Shown here: in pieces, positions 16,230 to 26,051 of the stretch
How positions within the stretch are numbered: the first letter of the stretch is position 1
Layout: every line of letters begins with the position of its first letter
NCBI GenBank assembly: GCA_002011615.1
Contig: MTOH01000016.1
Span: forward strand, 1,267 to 65,266
DNA from: Candidatus Hydrothermus pacificus
GTDB taxonomy: Bacteria > Hydrothermota > Hydrothermia > Hydrothermales > Hydrothermaceae
Direction: 5' to 3'
DNA length: 64,000 nucleotides
Translations under genes and position numbers: made by a program
The notes under the pieces: model-generated
What the model was told of the DNA's origin: nothing
Seen by the model: the letters and a program-made list of their open reading frames with translations, nothing else
Databases searched by the model: none

Positions 16230-17224
16230 TTTGCCTCCTCTATATATTTTTTTAAAATCTGCACACTCCATTCAATATCTCTTATATCAACAACCTCACA
16301 AGGGGTATGCATATATCTTAAAGGAATGGATATGAGTCCACAGGGTATACCTTCTCTTAATAGAGTAATTTTATCAAGGTCTGTTCCTGTTCCTGAAGAA
16401 AGAACTTCTATCTGATAGGGAATTTTATGCTTTTTACAGACCCTGAGTAACCTATCTTTAATTTTCCTGTCTATAAAAGGACCCACCCCTATTGCGGGTC
16501 CTTTTCCCAGCTCAATATCAGAAATTTCCTCTTTTGTATAAAAAGACTTCGCGAATGTTGCATCCACTATTATACTCTCATCGGGATAAATCTCAAAAGC
16601 CTTTCCAACCACGCCTGTGCCTCCTGTTTCTTCCTGTGCATTAAAGAAGAAAATAAGGTCTTTATAATAGGGGGTTTTACTTAATTTTTCAATCAGAAGC
16701 AATAAAACAGATGCACCTGCTCTGTTGTCTAAGGATTTAGAACTGCATCTTGTTTCATTTAAAATGCTGAACTTTCCTTTAAATGTGATTATGTTTCCCT
16801 TTTCAACATTTAGTTTTTCTGCATCTTCACCCAGATCAACATAAATATCAGATTCCTTTGCTTCACCTTTAAGATGGGGCGGAATCATTCCGATAATACC
16901 CTCTATTTTCTCACCATTTTCCCTTACAACATAAACTTCCTGTCCCTGAAGAAGTTTTTTATCAATCCCGTGAGTCTCAATAATGGCAAAACCACTGGAT
17001 ATCTTTTTTACATACATATATATTTCATCAATATGGGCTGTTAGTAAAAGTTTTTTTCTGCCTTTACCTTTCTTCACGGCTATAAGACCGCCTGCCTCGT
17101 CAATTTTCACCCTGTCAACATATTTGCTTATCCTTGTCTTTATTTTTTCTGATAGAAATCTCTCATAGCCTGATGGTGCAGGAAACTCGGAAAGCTCCTT
17201 AACAACACTAAACACTTTTTTCAT
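16226..17224 (-). CDS. M42-family metallopeptidase (deblocking aminopeptidase type)
   Basis: A 332-residue cytoplasmic aminopeptidase with two metal ions. Motifs: LLTAHIDEIYMYV (family HxDE), SLDNRAGASVLLLL (metal-bridging Asp), FNAQEETGGTGV (catalytic and ligand Glu), IIVDATF and the C-terminal PLRYMHTPCEVVDI with the last His ligand. All expected metal ligands are present. M42 enzymes form large tetrahedral complexes that digest peptides. It overlaps parB by four bases. Confidence 0.93.
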   Translation of the reverse strand: MKKVFSVVKELSEFPAPSGYERFLSEKIKTRISKYVDRVKIDEAGGLIAVKKGKGRKKLLLTAHIDEIYMYVKKISSGFAIIETHGIDKKLLQGQEVYVVRENGEKIEGIIGMIPPHLKGEAKESDIYVDLGEDAEKLNVEKGNIITFKGKFSILNETRCSSKSLDNRAGASVLLLLIEKLSKTPYYKDLIFFFNAQEETGGTGVVGKAFEIYPDESIIVDATFAKSFYTKEEISDIELGKGPAIGVGPFIDRKIKDRLLRVCKKHKIPYQIEVLSSGTGTDLDKITLLREGIPCGLISIPLRYMHTPCEVVDIRDIEWSVQILKKYIEEAK

Positions 17225-18015
17225 TTTAAAAACCTTTTTAAAATAAACTCAAAATCTTGTTCATCTTCAAAAAATATCTTCACATACCCGCTTTTCTTAC
17301 CCTTTTTAATCTCAAATTTTAAACCTGTGTCTTCTTTTAATTTTTCTTCCAGATATATAATCTCTTTACTCTTATCTTTTTTAACAATCCTTTCTGCTTT
17401 TCTAACGCTTATTTTCTGCCTGAGCATACCCTTAAAAACCCTTCGCCTTTCATTTTCATCCTTTAAAGAAAGCAGTGCTCTGGCATGACCCTCTGTTATT
17501 TTACCGTTTTCAATCGCAGAAATAATTTCAGGGGAAAGGGTCAGAATCCTGATAGTATTTGTAACCGCACTTCTGGTTTTACCCACTCTTCTGGCTATCT
17601 GTTCATGGGTCAGCCCAAACTTTTCATTTAAAACTCTATAAGCTCTTGCCTGCTCAACAGGGTTTAAATCCTCTCTCTGAATGTTTTCAATAAGTGCAAT
17701 CTCCAGAGCCTCTTCATCTGAAATTTCTTTTACTATACAGGGTATTTCTTCCATTGAAAGCTCTTTTGCTGCATAAAACCTTCTGTGTCCGGACACAATC
17801 TCAAAGTTTTCTCCTGATGGTCTTACAATTATTGGCTCAAGTATACCCTTTTCTCTTATTGAGTCTATTAATTCACGCAGGTTTTCCTTTGTGATTTTCA
17901 CTCTCGGCTGATATTTTCCCGGCATTATTTTAGCTACGGGTATCCTATTGATACTTTCCTCTTTAACACCTTTTATAAGAGCATCAAGCCCCTTACCAAG
18001 AACTCTTTTTTTCAT
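17221..18015 (-). CDS. parB: chromosome partitioning protein ParB
   Basis: A 264-residue centromere-binding CTPase. Order of parts: the N-terminal basic LGKGLDALI, the ParB nuclease-fold CTP-binding domain with EKGILEPIIVRP, SGHRRFYAAKEL (box II-like) and ENIQREDLNPVEQA, then the helix-turn-helix GLTHEQIARRVGKTRSAVTN, and a C-terminal dimerisation region. The start overlaps the end of parA by 23 bases. I did not notice a consensus parS palindrome (TGTTTCACGTGAAACA) in the surrounding sequence. Confidence 0.95.
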   Translation of the reverse strand: MKKRVLGKGLDALIKGVKEESINRIPVAKIMPGKYQPRVKITKENLRELIDSIREKGILEPIIVRPSGENFEIVSGHRRFYAAKELSMEEIPCIVKEISDEEALEIALIENIQREDLNPVEQARAYRVLNEKFGLTHEQIARRVGKTRSAVTNTIRILTLSPEIISAIENGKITEGHARALLSLKDENERRRVFKGMLRQKISVRKAERIVKKDKSKEIIYLEEKLKEDTGLKFEIKKGKKSGYVKIFFEDEQDFEFILKRFLK

Positions 18016-18760
18016 CTCCTTTCAAAATCTCCTTTGCCAGTTCCATATAAGCCAGTGCCCCTTTTGAATTTGGAGCATAATCAAATACACTTTTGCCAAA
18101 ACTCGGTGCCTCTGCAAGTCTGACACTTCTTGGAACAACTGTCTTAAAAACTTTATCTTTAAAAACCCTCCTCAACTCAGCCTCAACAGCATGGGCAAGC
18201 CTTAACCTCCTGTCAAAAAGCGTAAGAAGAAAACCTCTTATTCTAAGAGAAGGATTTAAAAGTTCTTTAACCTTTTTTATTGTCTTCAAAAGCTGAGTCA
18301 AACCTTCAAGAGAATAATATTCTCCCTGCACGGGTATTATGACCGAATTCGAAGCAACCAGCGCATTTAAAGTAAGCAATCCTAAGGAAGGAGGTGTATC
18401 TATAAGCACATAATCAAAATTCTTTATAGTTTTGATTATCTTTTCCTTTAAAATCTTTTCTTTTTTCTCTTCTTCTTTAACTTCTGTTTCAAAACCGACC
18501 AGGTCAAAGGTTGAGGGTACTATGAACAGATTATGATTGACCTCTCTTATAATCTCATCAAGCTCTTTTCTCTGTGAGAAAACATCATATATATTTCCCG
18601 ATGAACCATTAACACCCAGTCCTGAAGACAAATTTGATTGGGGGTCACAATCAACCACACAAACCCTCTTACCAATCTTGCTCAATGCCATCGCAAGATT
18701 GAGACAGGTTGTTGTCTTTCCAACTCCTCCTTTCTGGTTTGCAAGGGAATATATTTTCAT
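17993..18760 (-). CDS. parA: chromosome partitioning ATPase ParA (Soj)
   Basis: A 255-residue Walker-type ATPase that segregates chromosomes with ParB. The deviant Walker A motif [11 protein letters not shown] starts at about residue 8. Walker A' [15 protein letters not shown] and Walker [19 protein letters not shown] are intact, and there is the typical [10 protein letters not shown] segment. It sits between hutU and parB, overlapping both slightly, so it is part of the long minus-strand run. Confidence 0.96.
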   Translation of the reverse strand: MKIYSLANQKGGVGKTTTCLNLAMALSKIGKRVCVVDCDPQSNLSSGLGVNGSSGNIYDVFSQRKELDEIIREVNHNLFIVPSTFDLVGFETEVKEEEKKEKILKEKIIKTIKNFDYVLIDTPPSLGLLTLNALVASNSVIIPVQGEYYSLEGLTQLLKTIKKVKELLNPSLRIRGFLLTLFDRRLRLAHAVEAELRRVFKDKVFKTVVPRSVRLAEAPSFGKSVFDYAPNSKGALAYMELAKEILKGDEKKSSW

Positions 18761-20448
18761 TCTTCTTTTAACATGGGTATTTTTATACCGAACTTTTTGG
18801 CAGTCTCTATTGCCTTTTCATATCCTGCATCTGCATGTCTTGCCATACCTATACCGGGGTCATTTGTCAGAACTCTTTCAAGTTTTTTATCTGAAAGTTC
18901 TGAACCATCAGCAACTATAACCTGACCTGCATGTATACTGTATCCTATACCAACACCTCCACCATGATGCACAGAAACCCATGAGGCTCCTGATGAAGTG
19001 TTTAAAAGGACATTCAGTATAGGCCAGTCAGCAATTGCATCAGAACCATCCTTCATACCCTCTGTTTCTCTGTTAGGAGATGCAACAGAACCGGTATCAA
19101 GATGGTCCCTACCTATAACAATGGGCGCCTTTAATTTCCCTTCTTTAACAAGTTTGTTAAATGCGAGTCCTGCCTTATCCCTTTCTCCATAACCGAGCCA
19201 GCATATTCTTGCAGGAAGTCCCTGGAAAGGAACCTTTTCCCGGGCAAGTTCTATCCATCTTCTCAGAGGTTCATCTTCAGGGAACAAATCAAGGATAACC
19301 CTGTCAGTAAGGAAAATATCTTCAGGGTCTCCTGAAAGAGCAGCCCATCTAAAAGGACCTTTGCCCTCACAGAAAAGGGGTCTTATATATTCAAGAACAA
19401 ATCCGGGCACATTAAAAGCATCTTTAACCCCTGCTTTCTGAGCCTGTCCCCTTATATTATTACCATAATCAAAGGCAATTGCTCCTGCCTTTTGCATTTC
19501 AAGAATTGCAGACATGTGTCTTGCTATTGATTCGTATGACCTTTTAAGGTATTCTTCAGGATTTTTCTTTCTCAGTTCAATTGCCTGCTCAAAGGTCATT
19601 TTCCCGGGCACATATCCATTCAGGGGGTCATGAGCTGATGTCTGGTCAGTAACCACATCAGGAATTATACCTCTTTTAACAAGCTCGGGATGTATATCAG
19701 AAGCATTCCCAACAAGCCCTATTGACCTGGGTATCTTATTCTTCACCGCTTCATCAACGAGCTTTAACGCCTCTTCAAGATTATCCACCATGACATCACA
19801 GAAGCCCTGTTTTAATCTTCTTTCAATTCTTTTTGGGTCAACCTCAACATCCAGTATAACACCCTCATTCATGGTAACAGCAAGGGGCTGGGCTCCTGAC
19901 ATACCTCCCATACCTGCTGTCAGAACAAATTTTCCTTTAAGGGAACCACCAAAATGTTTTTTAGCACAGGATGAAAAAGTTTCGTATGTCCCCTGTATTA
20001 TGCCCTGTGTCCCTATGTATATCCACGAACCTGCTGTCATCTGCCCATACATTATAAGTCCCATTGCTTCAAGTTTCCTGAAATAATCAAGAGTTGCCCA
20101 TGCTGGCACAAGAAGTGAATTAGCTATCAAAACTCTCGGTGCCCATTCATTTGTTTTAAAAATACCCACAGGCTTTCCTGATTGAACAAGCAGAGTTTCA
20201 TCGTTCTTAAGGGTTTTTAATGCATCCACTATTGCATGGAAACATTCCCAGTTTCTTGCAGCTTTTCCTGTTCCCCCGTAAACTATAAGCTCTTCAGGCT
20301 TTTCAGCAACTTCAGGGTCAACATTATTCATAAGCATTCTAATTGCAGCTTCCTGTATCCAGCCCTTACAGGAAATCTCTTTGCCTCTCGGTGCCTTAAC
20401 AGGTTTATATTCCATTTTACTCATTTCAAAAACTTTTTTCTTTTCCAT
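18757..20448 (-). CDS. hutU: urocanate hydratase
   Basis: Converts urocanate to imidazolone propionate in histidine degradation, using NAD+ as an electrophile. I start at ATG 20448 because AGGAGG lies six bases upstream; a longer frame to 20499 runs into gltX. Diagnostic segments: [63 protein letters not shown] and [19 protein letters not shown]. The length of 563 is normal. Other hut genes are absent from the window, so the rest of the pathway must be elsewhere. Confidence 0.96.
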   Translation of the reverse strand: MEKKKVFEMSKMEYKPVKAPRGKEISCKGWIQEAAIRMLMNNVDPEVAEKPEELIVYGGTGKAARNWECFHAIVDALKTLKNDETLLVQSGKPVGIFKTNEWAPRVLIANSLLVPAWATLDYFRKLEAMGLIMYGQMTAGSWIYIGTQGIIQGTYETFSSCAKKHFGGSLKGKFVLTAGMGGMSGAQPLAVTMNEGVILDVEVDPKRIERRLKQGFCDVMVDNLEEALKLVDEAVKNKIPRSIGLVGNASDIHPELVKRGIIPDVVTDQTSAHDPLNGYVPGKMTFEQAIELRKKNPEEYLKRSYESIARHMSAILEMQKAGAIAFDYGNNIRGQAQKAGVKDAFNVPGFVLEYIRPLFCEGKGPFRWAALSGDPEDIFLTDRVILDLFPEDEPLRRWIELAREKVPFQGLPARICWLGYGERDKAGLAFNKLVKEGKLKAPIVIGRDHLDTGSVASPNRETEGMKDGSDAIADWPILNVLLNTSSGASWVSVHHGGGVGIGYSIHAGQVIVADGSELSDKKLERVLTNDPGIGMARHADAGYEKAIETAKKFGIKIPMLKEE

Positions 20449-20458
20449 TTCATACCTC

Positions 20459-21919
20459 CTAAATTGTCCCTTCAGGGTAAGCAGTTTTACCAGGGACAAA
20501 TCCCCTTAATTCTTTTAAAGCCCTTTTAATTCTGAATATTACCTCATCCTTTCCAAGTACATCCATAATATCAAAAAGTCCGGGACCAACTGTTTTACCC
20601 GTAAGAACCAGTCTCAAAGGATGAATAATAAATGCCGCCTTAACATTATTCTGTTTCGCCTTCTCTCTTACCACACGTTCTGCACTCTCTTTATCAAAAT
20701 CCTTCAAGGATATTATCTCACTTAAAATCTCTTCAAGTATCTCAAACACTCTCGGGTCAACAAAATGCTTATCAAGCCCTTTTCTCTCATACCTGTAATT
20801 CCTTGTAAAAAAGTAATTTGAGAATTCGGGAAGCTCTCTTAAGGTTTTAACCCTTGTTTTAAAAAGAGGGACTATTTTCCTTAAAACATCAATGTGTTCT
20901 TCAACCTTAAACCAGTCTGTCTTTTCATAAAAAGGAAGTATTTTTTCTAAAAGTTCTTCATCATTTAACTTTTTTATATATTCTGAATTCATCCATAAAA
21001 GTTTATTTATATCAAAAACGCAAGCCCTCTTATTCACATTCTTAATATCAAATACTTTTATCATTTCCTCTTTTGATATAATTTCCCTGTTATCACCTGG
21101 TGACCATCCAAGGAGAGCAAGAAAGTTGAAAATAGCTTCCGGTAAAAAGCCTTCTTCTCTGAACTGTGTCACAGAAGTTGCACCATGCCTTTTTGAAAGT
21201 CTTTTTTTATCAGGGCCAAGAATCATGGGAAGGTGTGCAAATTCTGGAGGTTCCCACCCAAAAGCTCTGTAAAGCAATATCTGTTTTGGAGTATTTGCAA
21301 TATGGTCGTCACCTCTTATCACATGGGTTATCTCCATAAAATGGTCGTCTATCACAACAGCCGTCTGGTATGTTGGGAACCCATTCTGTTTTAAAAGGAC
21401 AAAATCCTCTACTTCAGAGTTGTCAAATTCTATTTCTCCGTGTATTAAATCATTAAATACTGTTTTTCCTTCAGGAACTTTAAACCTTATAGCCTTTGGT
21501 CTTTTCTCTCTCTCAAAAGCTTCAATCTCCTCTTTACTCCTCTTAAGACAGGTTCGGGGATATTTAAAGGGTTTTTTAAGTGTTCTGGCTATCTCTTTAT
21601 GCTCCTGAATTTCTTCTTCTGTGCAGTAGCAGTAATATGCTTTTCCCTCTTCAAGAAGTTTCATGGCATGTTCCTGATATACCCCAAGCCTTTTTGACTG
21701 AAAAACAATATCTTCATCCCACTCAAGCCCGAGCCATCTCAAACCTTCGGTAATGACATCTATCCATTCCTTTTTAGACCTCTCAACATCAGTATCTTCT
21801 ATCCTTAAAAGAAACCTGCCTCCTTTGTTTCTTGCAAATAAATAGTTATAAAGGGCAGTTCTTATACCCCCAACATGTAAGGCACCTGTAGGAGAAGGGG
21901 CAAACCTAACTCTTACCAT
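20459..21919 (-). CDS. gltX: glutamyl-tRNA synthetase
   Basis: Charges tRNA with glutamate; class I synthetase of 486 residues. The HIGH-type motif is [19 protein letters not shown] near residue 10, and the KMSKS-type motif is [10 protein letters not shown] near residue 245. The anticodon-binding alpha-helical domain fills the C-terminus, including a conserved [21 protein letters not shown]. Whether it is discriminating (Glu only) cannot be said. It overlaps the upstream unknown gene by seven bases, and hutU starts ten bases after its stop. Confidence 0.96.
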   Translation of the reverse strand: MVRVRFAPSPTGALHVGGIRTALYNYLFARNKGGRFLLRIEDTDVERSKKEWIDVITEGLRWLGLEWDEDIVFQSKRLGVYQEHAMKLLEEGKAYYCYCTEEEIQEHKEIARTLKKPFKYPRTCLKRSKEEIEAFEREKRPKAIRFKVPEGKTVFNDLIHGEIEFDNSEVEDFVLLKQNGFPTYQTAVVIDDHFMEITHVIRGDDHIANTPKQILLYRAFGWEPPEFAHLPMILGPDKKRLSKRHGATSVTQFREEGFLPEAIFNFLALLGWSPGDNREIISKEEMIKVFDIKNVNKRACVFDINKLLWMNSEYIKKLNDEELLEKILPFYEKTDWFKVEEHIDVLRKIVPLFKTRVKTLRELPEFSNYFFTRNYRYERKGLDKHFVDPRVFEILEEILSEIISLKDFDKESAERVVREKAKQNNVKAAFIIHPLRLVLTGKTVGPGLFDIMDVLGKDEVIFRIKRALKELRGFVPGKTAYPEGTI

Positions 21920-22452
21920 TTCACATTTATCTCAAGAAAAGGGCTTCCTTTAAGAGGAGAAGAAACTATTGAAACTTCTGTTTTTAACCCTGCTGTATTA
22001 AAAATCTCTTCTAAGAAACCTCTTATCTTTTCTTCCACAAATTCGTTGGTTTTATCCATATTCTCAAATTTCACATTAATCTCATTTTCAGAAAGCCTTT
22101 TAGTCAAATATCTGCAACCTCCGTAAAAACTATCGCCTATAAGAAAATCCTTTGAAATAATCCATTGAACATCCTTTATTCTTTTTGCAACCCTCAATTC
22201 TCCTGAGATAAAGAGTTCAGCAGACTTCTTACCAATAAACCTTGCAAATTCCCTGCCTTTTTCAAAACAAACCAGTTTCATAATTTCCATATACATTTCA
22301 AAGGGAAAAAGTTCCTCATCCTTTAAAGCATTGATATCTGTAATCAGGTTTTTATATTCTTCTGGAAGCCTTTCTCTTATATCGGAAAAATCCACCCCTT
22401 CATCTTTTAACACCCTGAATATATACTTAATAGTTCTTCCTTTTGCTTTCAT
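21913..22452 (-). CDS. hypothetical protein, possibly DUF2378-like
   Basis: A 179-residue predicted cytoplasmic protein, first gene of the long minus-strand run. The layout loosely resembles DUF2378 (myxobacterial) or heme-NO-binding-like proteins: an N-terminal helical region, LFPFEMYMEIMKLVCFEKG, REFARFIGKKSAELFI, then a beta-rich end. I cannot confirm a family. A promoter (TTGAAA-17-TATAAT) lies directly upstream and interleaves with that of gcvH. Confidence 0.5.
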   Translation of the reverse strand: MKAKGRTIKYIFRVLKDEGVDFSDIRERLPEEYKNLITDINALKDEELFPFEMYMEIMKLVCFEKGREFARFIGKKSAELFISGELRVAKRIKDVQWIISKDFLIGDSFYGGCRYLTKRLSENEINVKFENMDKTNEFVEEKIRGFLEEIFNTAGLKTEVSIVSSPLKGSPFLEINVKW

Positions 22453-22464
22453 TTTTAAACTTTA

Positions 22465-22493
22465 ATTATAATGTAAAATTGACAGTATTTCAA
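22465..22493 (-). promoter_or_regulatory. predicted promoter of the gltX-hutU-parAB run
   Basis: Read on the minus strand: TTGAAA (22488-22493), a 17-base spacer, then a perfect TATAAT (22465-22470), 13 bases before the ATG. It overlaps the divergent gcvH promoter. Confidence 0.65.
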
Positions 22494-22508
22494 TCAAGGG
22501 CTTATAAT
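22479..22508 (+). promoter_or_regulatory. predicted promoter of the gcvH operon
   Basis: TTGACA (22479-22484) and TATAAT (22503-22508) are both perfect, with an 18-base spacer. The ATG of gcvH is 55 bases downstream, with AGGAGG at 22551-22556. No glycine riboswitch fits in the short leader. Confidence 0.7.
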
Positions 22509-22563
22509 TTATTTCTTTTAAAACCAGATAAAAGCAAAAAAAACCAAAAAGGAGGTTTTAATA

Positions 22564-22947
22564 ATGCTTGTGCCTGAAGATTTAAAATACACAAAAGAAC
22601 ATGAATGGGCAAAAATAGAGGGTGATATAGCAACCATAGGTATAACTGACTTTGCCCAGAGTGAGCTATCAGACATTGTATATGTTGAACTGCCAGCTGT
22701 AGGTTCTGCTGTAGAATATATGGAACCATTCGGAAGTATTGAAGCAGTAAAAACAGTCGCTGACCTGTATTCCCCCCTATCAGGAGAAATCATGGAAGTT
22801 AACGAAGAGCTGGAAAACAATCCAAGTGCGATTAACGAAGACCCTTATGGACAGGGATGGATTGTTAAAATAAGAATAACCAATCCTGAAGAAATTGGAA
22901 AACTCCTATCACCAGAAGATTATAGAAAACTTATAGGGGCTGAGTAA
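22564..22947 (+). CDS. gcvH: glycine cleavage system H protein
   Basis: A 127-residue lipoyl carrier that shuttles the aminomethyl group between the P, T and L proteins. Hallmarks: YTKEHEWAKIEGDIATIGITDFAQ, SDIVYVELP, FGSIEAVKTVADLYSPLSGEI, where the lysine in EAVKTVAD is the lipoyl site, and the C-terminal NEDPYGQGWI. It is the first gene of the plus-strand operon, with a strong SD, and is followed one base later by gcvPA. Confidence 0.96.
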   Translation: MLVPEDLKYTKEHEWAKIEGDIATIGITDFAQSELSDIVYVELPAVGSAVEYMEPFGSIEAVKTVADLYSPLSGEIMEVNEELENNPSAINEDPYGQGWIVKIRITNPEEIGKLLSPEDYRKLIGAE

Positions 22948-22948
22948 A

Positions 22949-24280
22949 ATGGAGTATTTGCCCAAGAACGAAGAGGAAAGGGAAGAAATATACAAATTTC
23001 TCGGGATCAAGAAATTTGAAGACCTTTTGACTTCTCTTCCTCAGGAAAAAATTCTCAAAGAACCTCTTAAAATCCCTGAAGGGAAGAGTGAAATAGAAGT
23101 AAGAGAAATCGTAGAGGGGCTTGCTCGTTCAAACAAATGGGACCTTATAAACTTTGCGGGTGGTGGCGCCTATGACCATTTTATCCCCTCAATAGTAAAC
23201 TATGTAATCTCAAGACCTGAATTCTACACTGCTTACACTCCCTATCAGGCAGAAGTTTCTCGGGGCACACTTCAGGCAATGTTTGAATACCAGACCCTTA
23301 TATGTGAATTAACAGGAATGGAAGTTGCGAACAGCTCTATGTACGAAGGTGGTAGTGCACTTGCAGAAGCCATCCTGATGGCCTGCAGAATAAAGAAAAA
23401 ATACAAAATACTAATCCCTGCAAATCTAAATCCTCTTTACAAAAGAGTGGTGCAAACCTATATCTCCCATGTGGTGGAGCTCAAGGAAATCCCCTATGAC
23501 AAAGCAGGCAAGATAAGATACGAAGAATTGGAGAAGGAGATAGACGAAAAAACAGCAGGAGTAGTATTACAGCACCCCAACTTCTTTGGTATTCTTGAAG
23601 AGCCGGAAAAACTTCAGAAAATTAAGGAGAAAACAGATATAATTTCTATAATGGTTTTTGACCCTACATCTCTTGGAATTTTAAAACCTCCTGGTGAATA
23701 CAATGCGGACATTGCAGTTGCAGAGGGCCAGAGTCTGGGTTTACCCATGGGTTTTGGAGGTCCCTACCTGGGAATATTCACATGCAGAGAAAAATTTGTC
23801 AGAATGATGCCAGGAAGAATTTCCGGTGAAACCGTTGATGTAGAAGGTAAAAGAGCCTTTGCAATGATTCTTCAAACAAGAGAACAGCATATAAGAAGAG
23901 AAAAAGCAACCAGCAATATTTGCACAAACCAGATGCTATGTGCTCTTGCAGCACTTGTTTATCTTGCCACGCTTGGTAAAAAAGGCATAAAAGAACTCGG
24001 GGAACATATACTCTACAAATCGCACCTTTTTTATGAAATGCTCCTAAAAGAAGGAATTAAATCTCCTTTTAACTCTCCCTTTTTCAAAGAATTCATAGTT
24101 GAACTACCCGTGGATTCAGAAAACTTTGTGGCAAAAATGGTGGACAAGGGCATCCTTGCAGGAGTTCCTCTCAAAAAATTCGGTTTTAACAAAAACTGGC
24201 TTCTAATAGCGGTTACAGAAAAGAGAAAAAAAGAGGAGATGACAGAATATATAAAATCAATGAAGGAGGTGTTGAAGTAA
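22949..24280 (+). CDS. gcvPA: glycine dehydrogenase (decarboxylating) subunit 1
   Basis: N-terminal half of the PLP-dependent P protein. Typical segments: FAGGGAYDHFIPSIVNYVISRPEFYTAYTPYQ (residues about 68-99), EVANSSMYEGGSALAEA, and SLGLPMGFGGPYLGIF. The length of 443 fits the two-subunit type. Subunit 2 (gcvPB), which carries the PLP lysine, usually follows but is not in this window. A two-ACT-domain protein occupies that position. Confidence 0.95.
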   Translation: MEYLPKNEEEREEIYKFLGIKKFEDLLTSLPQEKILKEPLKIPEGKSEIEVREIVEGLARSNKWDLINFAGGGAYDHFIPSIVNYVISRPEFYTAYTPYQAEVSRGTLQAMFEYQTLICELTGMEVANSSMYEGGSALAEAILMACRIKKKYKILIPANLNPLYKRVVQTYISHVVELKEIPYDKAGKIRYEELEKEIDEKTAGVVLQHPNFFGILEEPEKLQKIKEKTDIISIMVFDPTSLGILKPPGEYNADIAVAEGQSLGLPMGFGGPYLGIFTCREKFVRMMPGRISGETVDVEGKRAFAMILQTREQHIRREKATSNICTNQMLCALAALVYLATLGKKGIKELGEHILYKSHLFYEMLLKEGIKSPFNSPFFKEFIVELPVDSENFVAKMVDKGILAGVPLKKFGFNKNWLLIAVTEKRKKEEMTEYIKSMKEVLK

Positions 24281-24286
24281 AATAAA

Positions 24287-24775
24287 ATGCTTATTGACAT
24301 TGACATAAAACTTTTTAAGAATGAGAGAGTGGTGCTTTTCACCCTTCAGGAAGTAAGTGACAAAATAGGAATAATTTCGGATATCTTTGACCTTATAAAA
24401 GAAAGGGGGATAAACCTTCTTCTTGTGGACACAATGCCTCTACCCGGCGGCAAAATAGGTTTTAACTTCCTTGTTCAGGATAGTGAAAAACAGGAGATGC
24501 AACAGCTGCTTGAAGAGATAGCGGAAATTCACGAAACCAGATATCTCAAAGAATTCGGGAATGTTGCACTTATCACCTTTCTTGCAGAAAAACTGGCAAG
24601 AAAAAAGGGTATAATGGCCGAAATATTCAACCTGCTTGCTTTTTATGGCATAAAAATTTTTCTCCTGTCAACCTCTCTCCACTCTTTTTCAATAATAATA
24701 TCAAGGGAAAAAACAGACCTTGCACTTAACATTTTAAGAGAGAACCTTAACATATCAAAGGAGGACATGATTTGA
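24287..24775 (+). CDS. two-ACT-domain protein, aspartokinase regulatory-domain-like
   Basis: A 162-residue protein made only of two ACT-like repeats: residues about 16-75 (DKIGIISDIFDLIKERGINLLLV then GKIGFNFLVQD) and 90-150 (NVALITFLAEKLARKKGIMAEIFNLL then FSIIISREKTDLAL). This arrangement mirrors the C-terminal regulatory half of aspartokinases, which binds Lys or Thr, but no kinase domain is attached. It probably senses an amino acid. It follows gcvPA by six bases and overlaps panD by four, so its target may be glycine or beta-alanine/CoA metabolism. That link is inference. Confidence 0.65.
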   Translation: MLIDIDIKLFKNERVVLFTLQEVSDKIGIISDIFDLIKERGINLLLVDTMPLPGGKIGFNFLVQDSEKQEMQQLLEEIAEIHETRYLKEFGNVALITFLAEKLARKKGIMAEIFNLLAFYGIKIFLLSTSLHSFSIIISREKTDLALNILRENLNISKEDMI

Positions 24776-25113
24776 CTCTTAAAAAATTTTTAAAGAGTAA
24801 AATTCATGGAGCAAGAGTTACAGGAACAAATCTCAACTATGAAGGCAGTATAAGTCTGCCCCCTTCTCTTTTAAAAGAAGCGGATATAAAACCTTATGAA
24901 TTTGTTATGGTCGTGAATAAAAATAACGGCATCAGGTTTGAAACTTACGCAATTAAAGGAAAAGAGGGTAAGGTGGAACTGAATGGTGGTACAGCAAGAC
25001 TCGGGCATCCTGGAGACGAACTGCTAATCTTTTCTTTTGTTCTCTCTGATAAAGAGGTAAAACCTGATATAATTGTTGTTGATGAAAACAACAGAATAAA
25101 ACAGAAAAAATGA
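24772..25113 (+). CDS. panD: aspartate 1-decarboxylase
   Basis: Makes beta-alanine from aspartate for pantothenate/CoA. It is a pyruvoyl enzyme: the self-cleavage site Gly25-Ser26 is present in NYEGSISL, with the usual KIHGARVTGTNLNY before it and NGGTARLGHPGDELLI after. The length of 113 is typical. It uses a TTG start with GGAGG upstream and overlaps the ACT gene by four bases and the next gene by four. Confidence 0.95.
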   Translation: MTLKKFLKSKIHGARVTGTNLNYEGSISLPPSLLKEADIKPYEFVMVVNKNNGIRFETYAIKGKEGKVELNGGTARLGHPGDELLIFSFVLSDKEVKPDIIVVDENNRIKQKK

Positions 25114-26051
25114 TCGGGATAATTCTGGCGGGTGGCAAAAGTAAAAGATTCAATTCAGAAAAGAGTAAGGTTTTACACGAGCTTCTTGGTAAACCTGTTC
25201 TATCCTACAGTATAGACACCTTAAAAAGTCTCGGAATAGAAGATGTATACATAGTGGTAGGAGGAAAATCCAAAGATGAGATTATGAGCAGATTTCAAAA
25301 AGAGGTAAAGGTGGTTGACCAGAAAATTCCTCTGGGTACAGGAGATGCTGTAAAAAAAGTTCTTGAAAAAATAAAAGATATAAAAGGCGAAGATGTGCTT
25401 ATCCTCCCGGGCGATGCTCCTCTTTTAAAGGCTGAGACTCTAAAAAAATTTATTGAATTCCATCTGCAGGAAAAACCCGATTGCTCAATTATGACAACGG
25501 TGTTCCAGAATTCAAAAGGCTATGGCAGAATAATAAAAGAAAATTCAAGGGTAATAAAAATTGTGGAGGAGCTGGATGCCAGTGAAGAAGAAAAGAAGAT
25601 AAAAGAAGTCAATGCAGGGGTATACATATTCAAGAGAGAAATCCTTGAAAAAGTAATAAACAGGATAGAGCCAAACAACAAAAAAGGAGAATACTACCTT
25701 ACCGATTGTATCCATATAATAAATTCTCTTAAAGGTAAAATTCTTGCCTTTAAAACCGATGATCACGAAGAGTGCATGGGTATAAATAAAAGAGACGATT
25801 TTGTAAAGGCTTTTAAAGTAATGAAAAAAAGAATAATTGATGAATTCATTGAAAAAGGGGTTACAATCCTGGACCCGGATAACACTTACATAGAATCTGA
25901 AGTTGAAATAGGCAGGGATAGCGTTATATACCCCTTTGTATTTTTAAAGGGTAAGACAAGAATAGGCAAGAATTGTGAGATAGGACCTTTTGTTTATTTA
26001 GAAAATAAAGTTGTTAAAGACGGCGAAAAAATAAGGGGAGGTGAACAATGA
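25110..26051 (+). CDS. sugar-nucleotide pyrophosphorylase, GlmU N-terminal type, short form
   Basis: A 313-residue protein. The pyrophosphorylase domain has IILAGGKSKRFNSEKSKVLHEL (residues 4-25), PLGTGDAV, LILPGDAPLL and NAGVYIF, the pattern of UDP-GlcNAc pyrophosphorylases. Only one or two left-handed beta-helix turns follow (ESEVEIGRDSVIYPFVFLKG and GKNCEIGPFVYLENK). Full GlmU is about 450 residues and carries an acetyltransferase domain; that domain is missing here. The frame ends cleanly inside the next gene's start, so this looks like a genuine short protein. The acetylation step must come from elsewhere. Confidence 0.82.
   Translation: MIGIILAGGKSKRFNSEKSKVLHELLGKPVLSYSIDTLKSLGIEDVYIVVGGKSKDEIMSRFQKEVKVVDQKIPLGTGDAVKKVLEKIKDIKGEDVLILPGDAPLLKAETLKKFIEFHLQEKPDCSIMTTVFQNSKGYGRIIKENSRVIKIVEELDASEEEKKIKEVNAGVYIFKREILEKVINRIEPNNKKGEYYLTDCIHIINSLKGKILAFKTDDHEECMGINKRDDFVKAFKVMKKRIIDEFIEKGVTILDPDNTYIESEVEIGRDSVIYPFVFLKGKTRIGKNCEIGPFVYLENKVVKDGEKIRGGEQ

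Noticed and set aside
16000-22500. parS sites around parAB
   Set aside because: I saw no TGTTTCACGTGAAACA-like palindrome on reading; a motif scan would be needed to be certain.
22509-22563. Glycine riboswitch before gcvH
   Set aside because: The leader after the promoter is about 50 bases and lacks the tandem aptamer structure.
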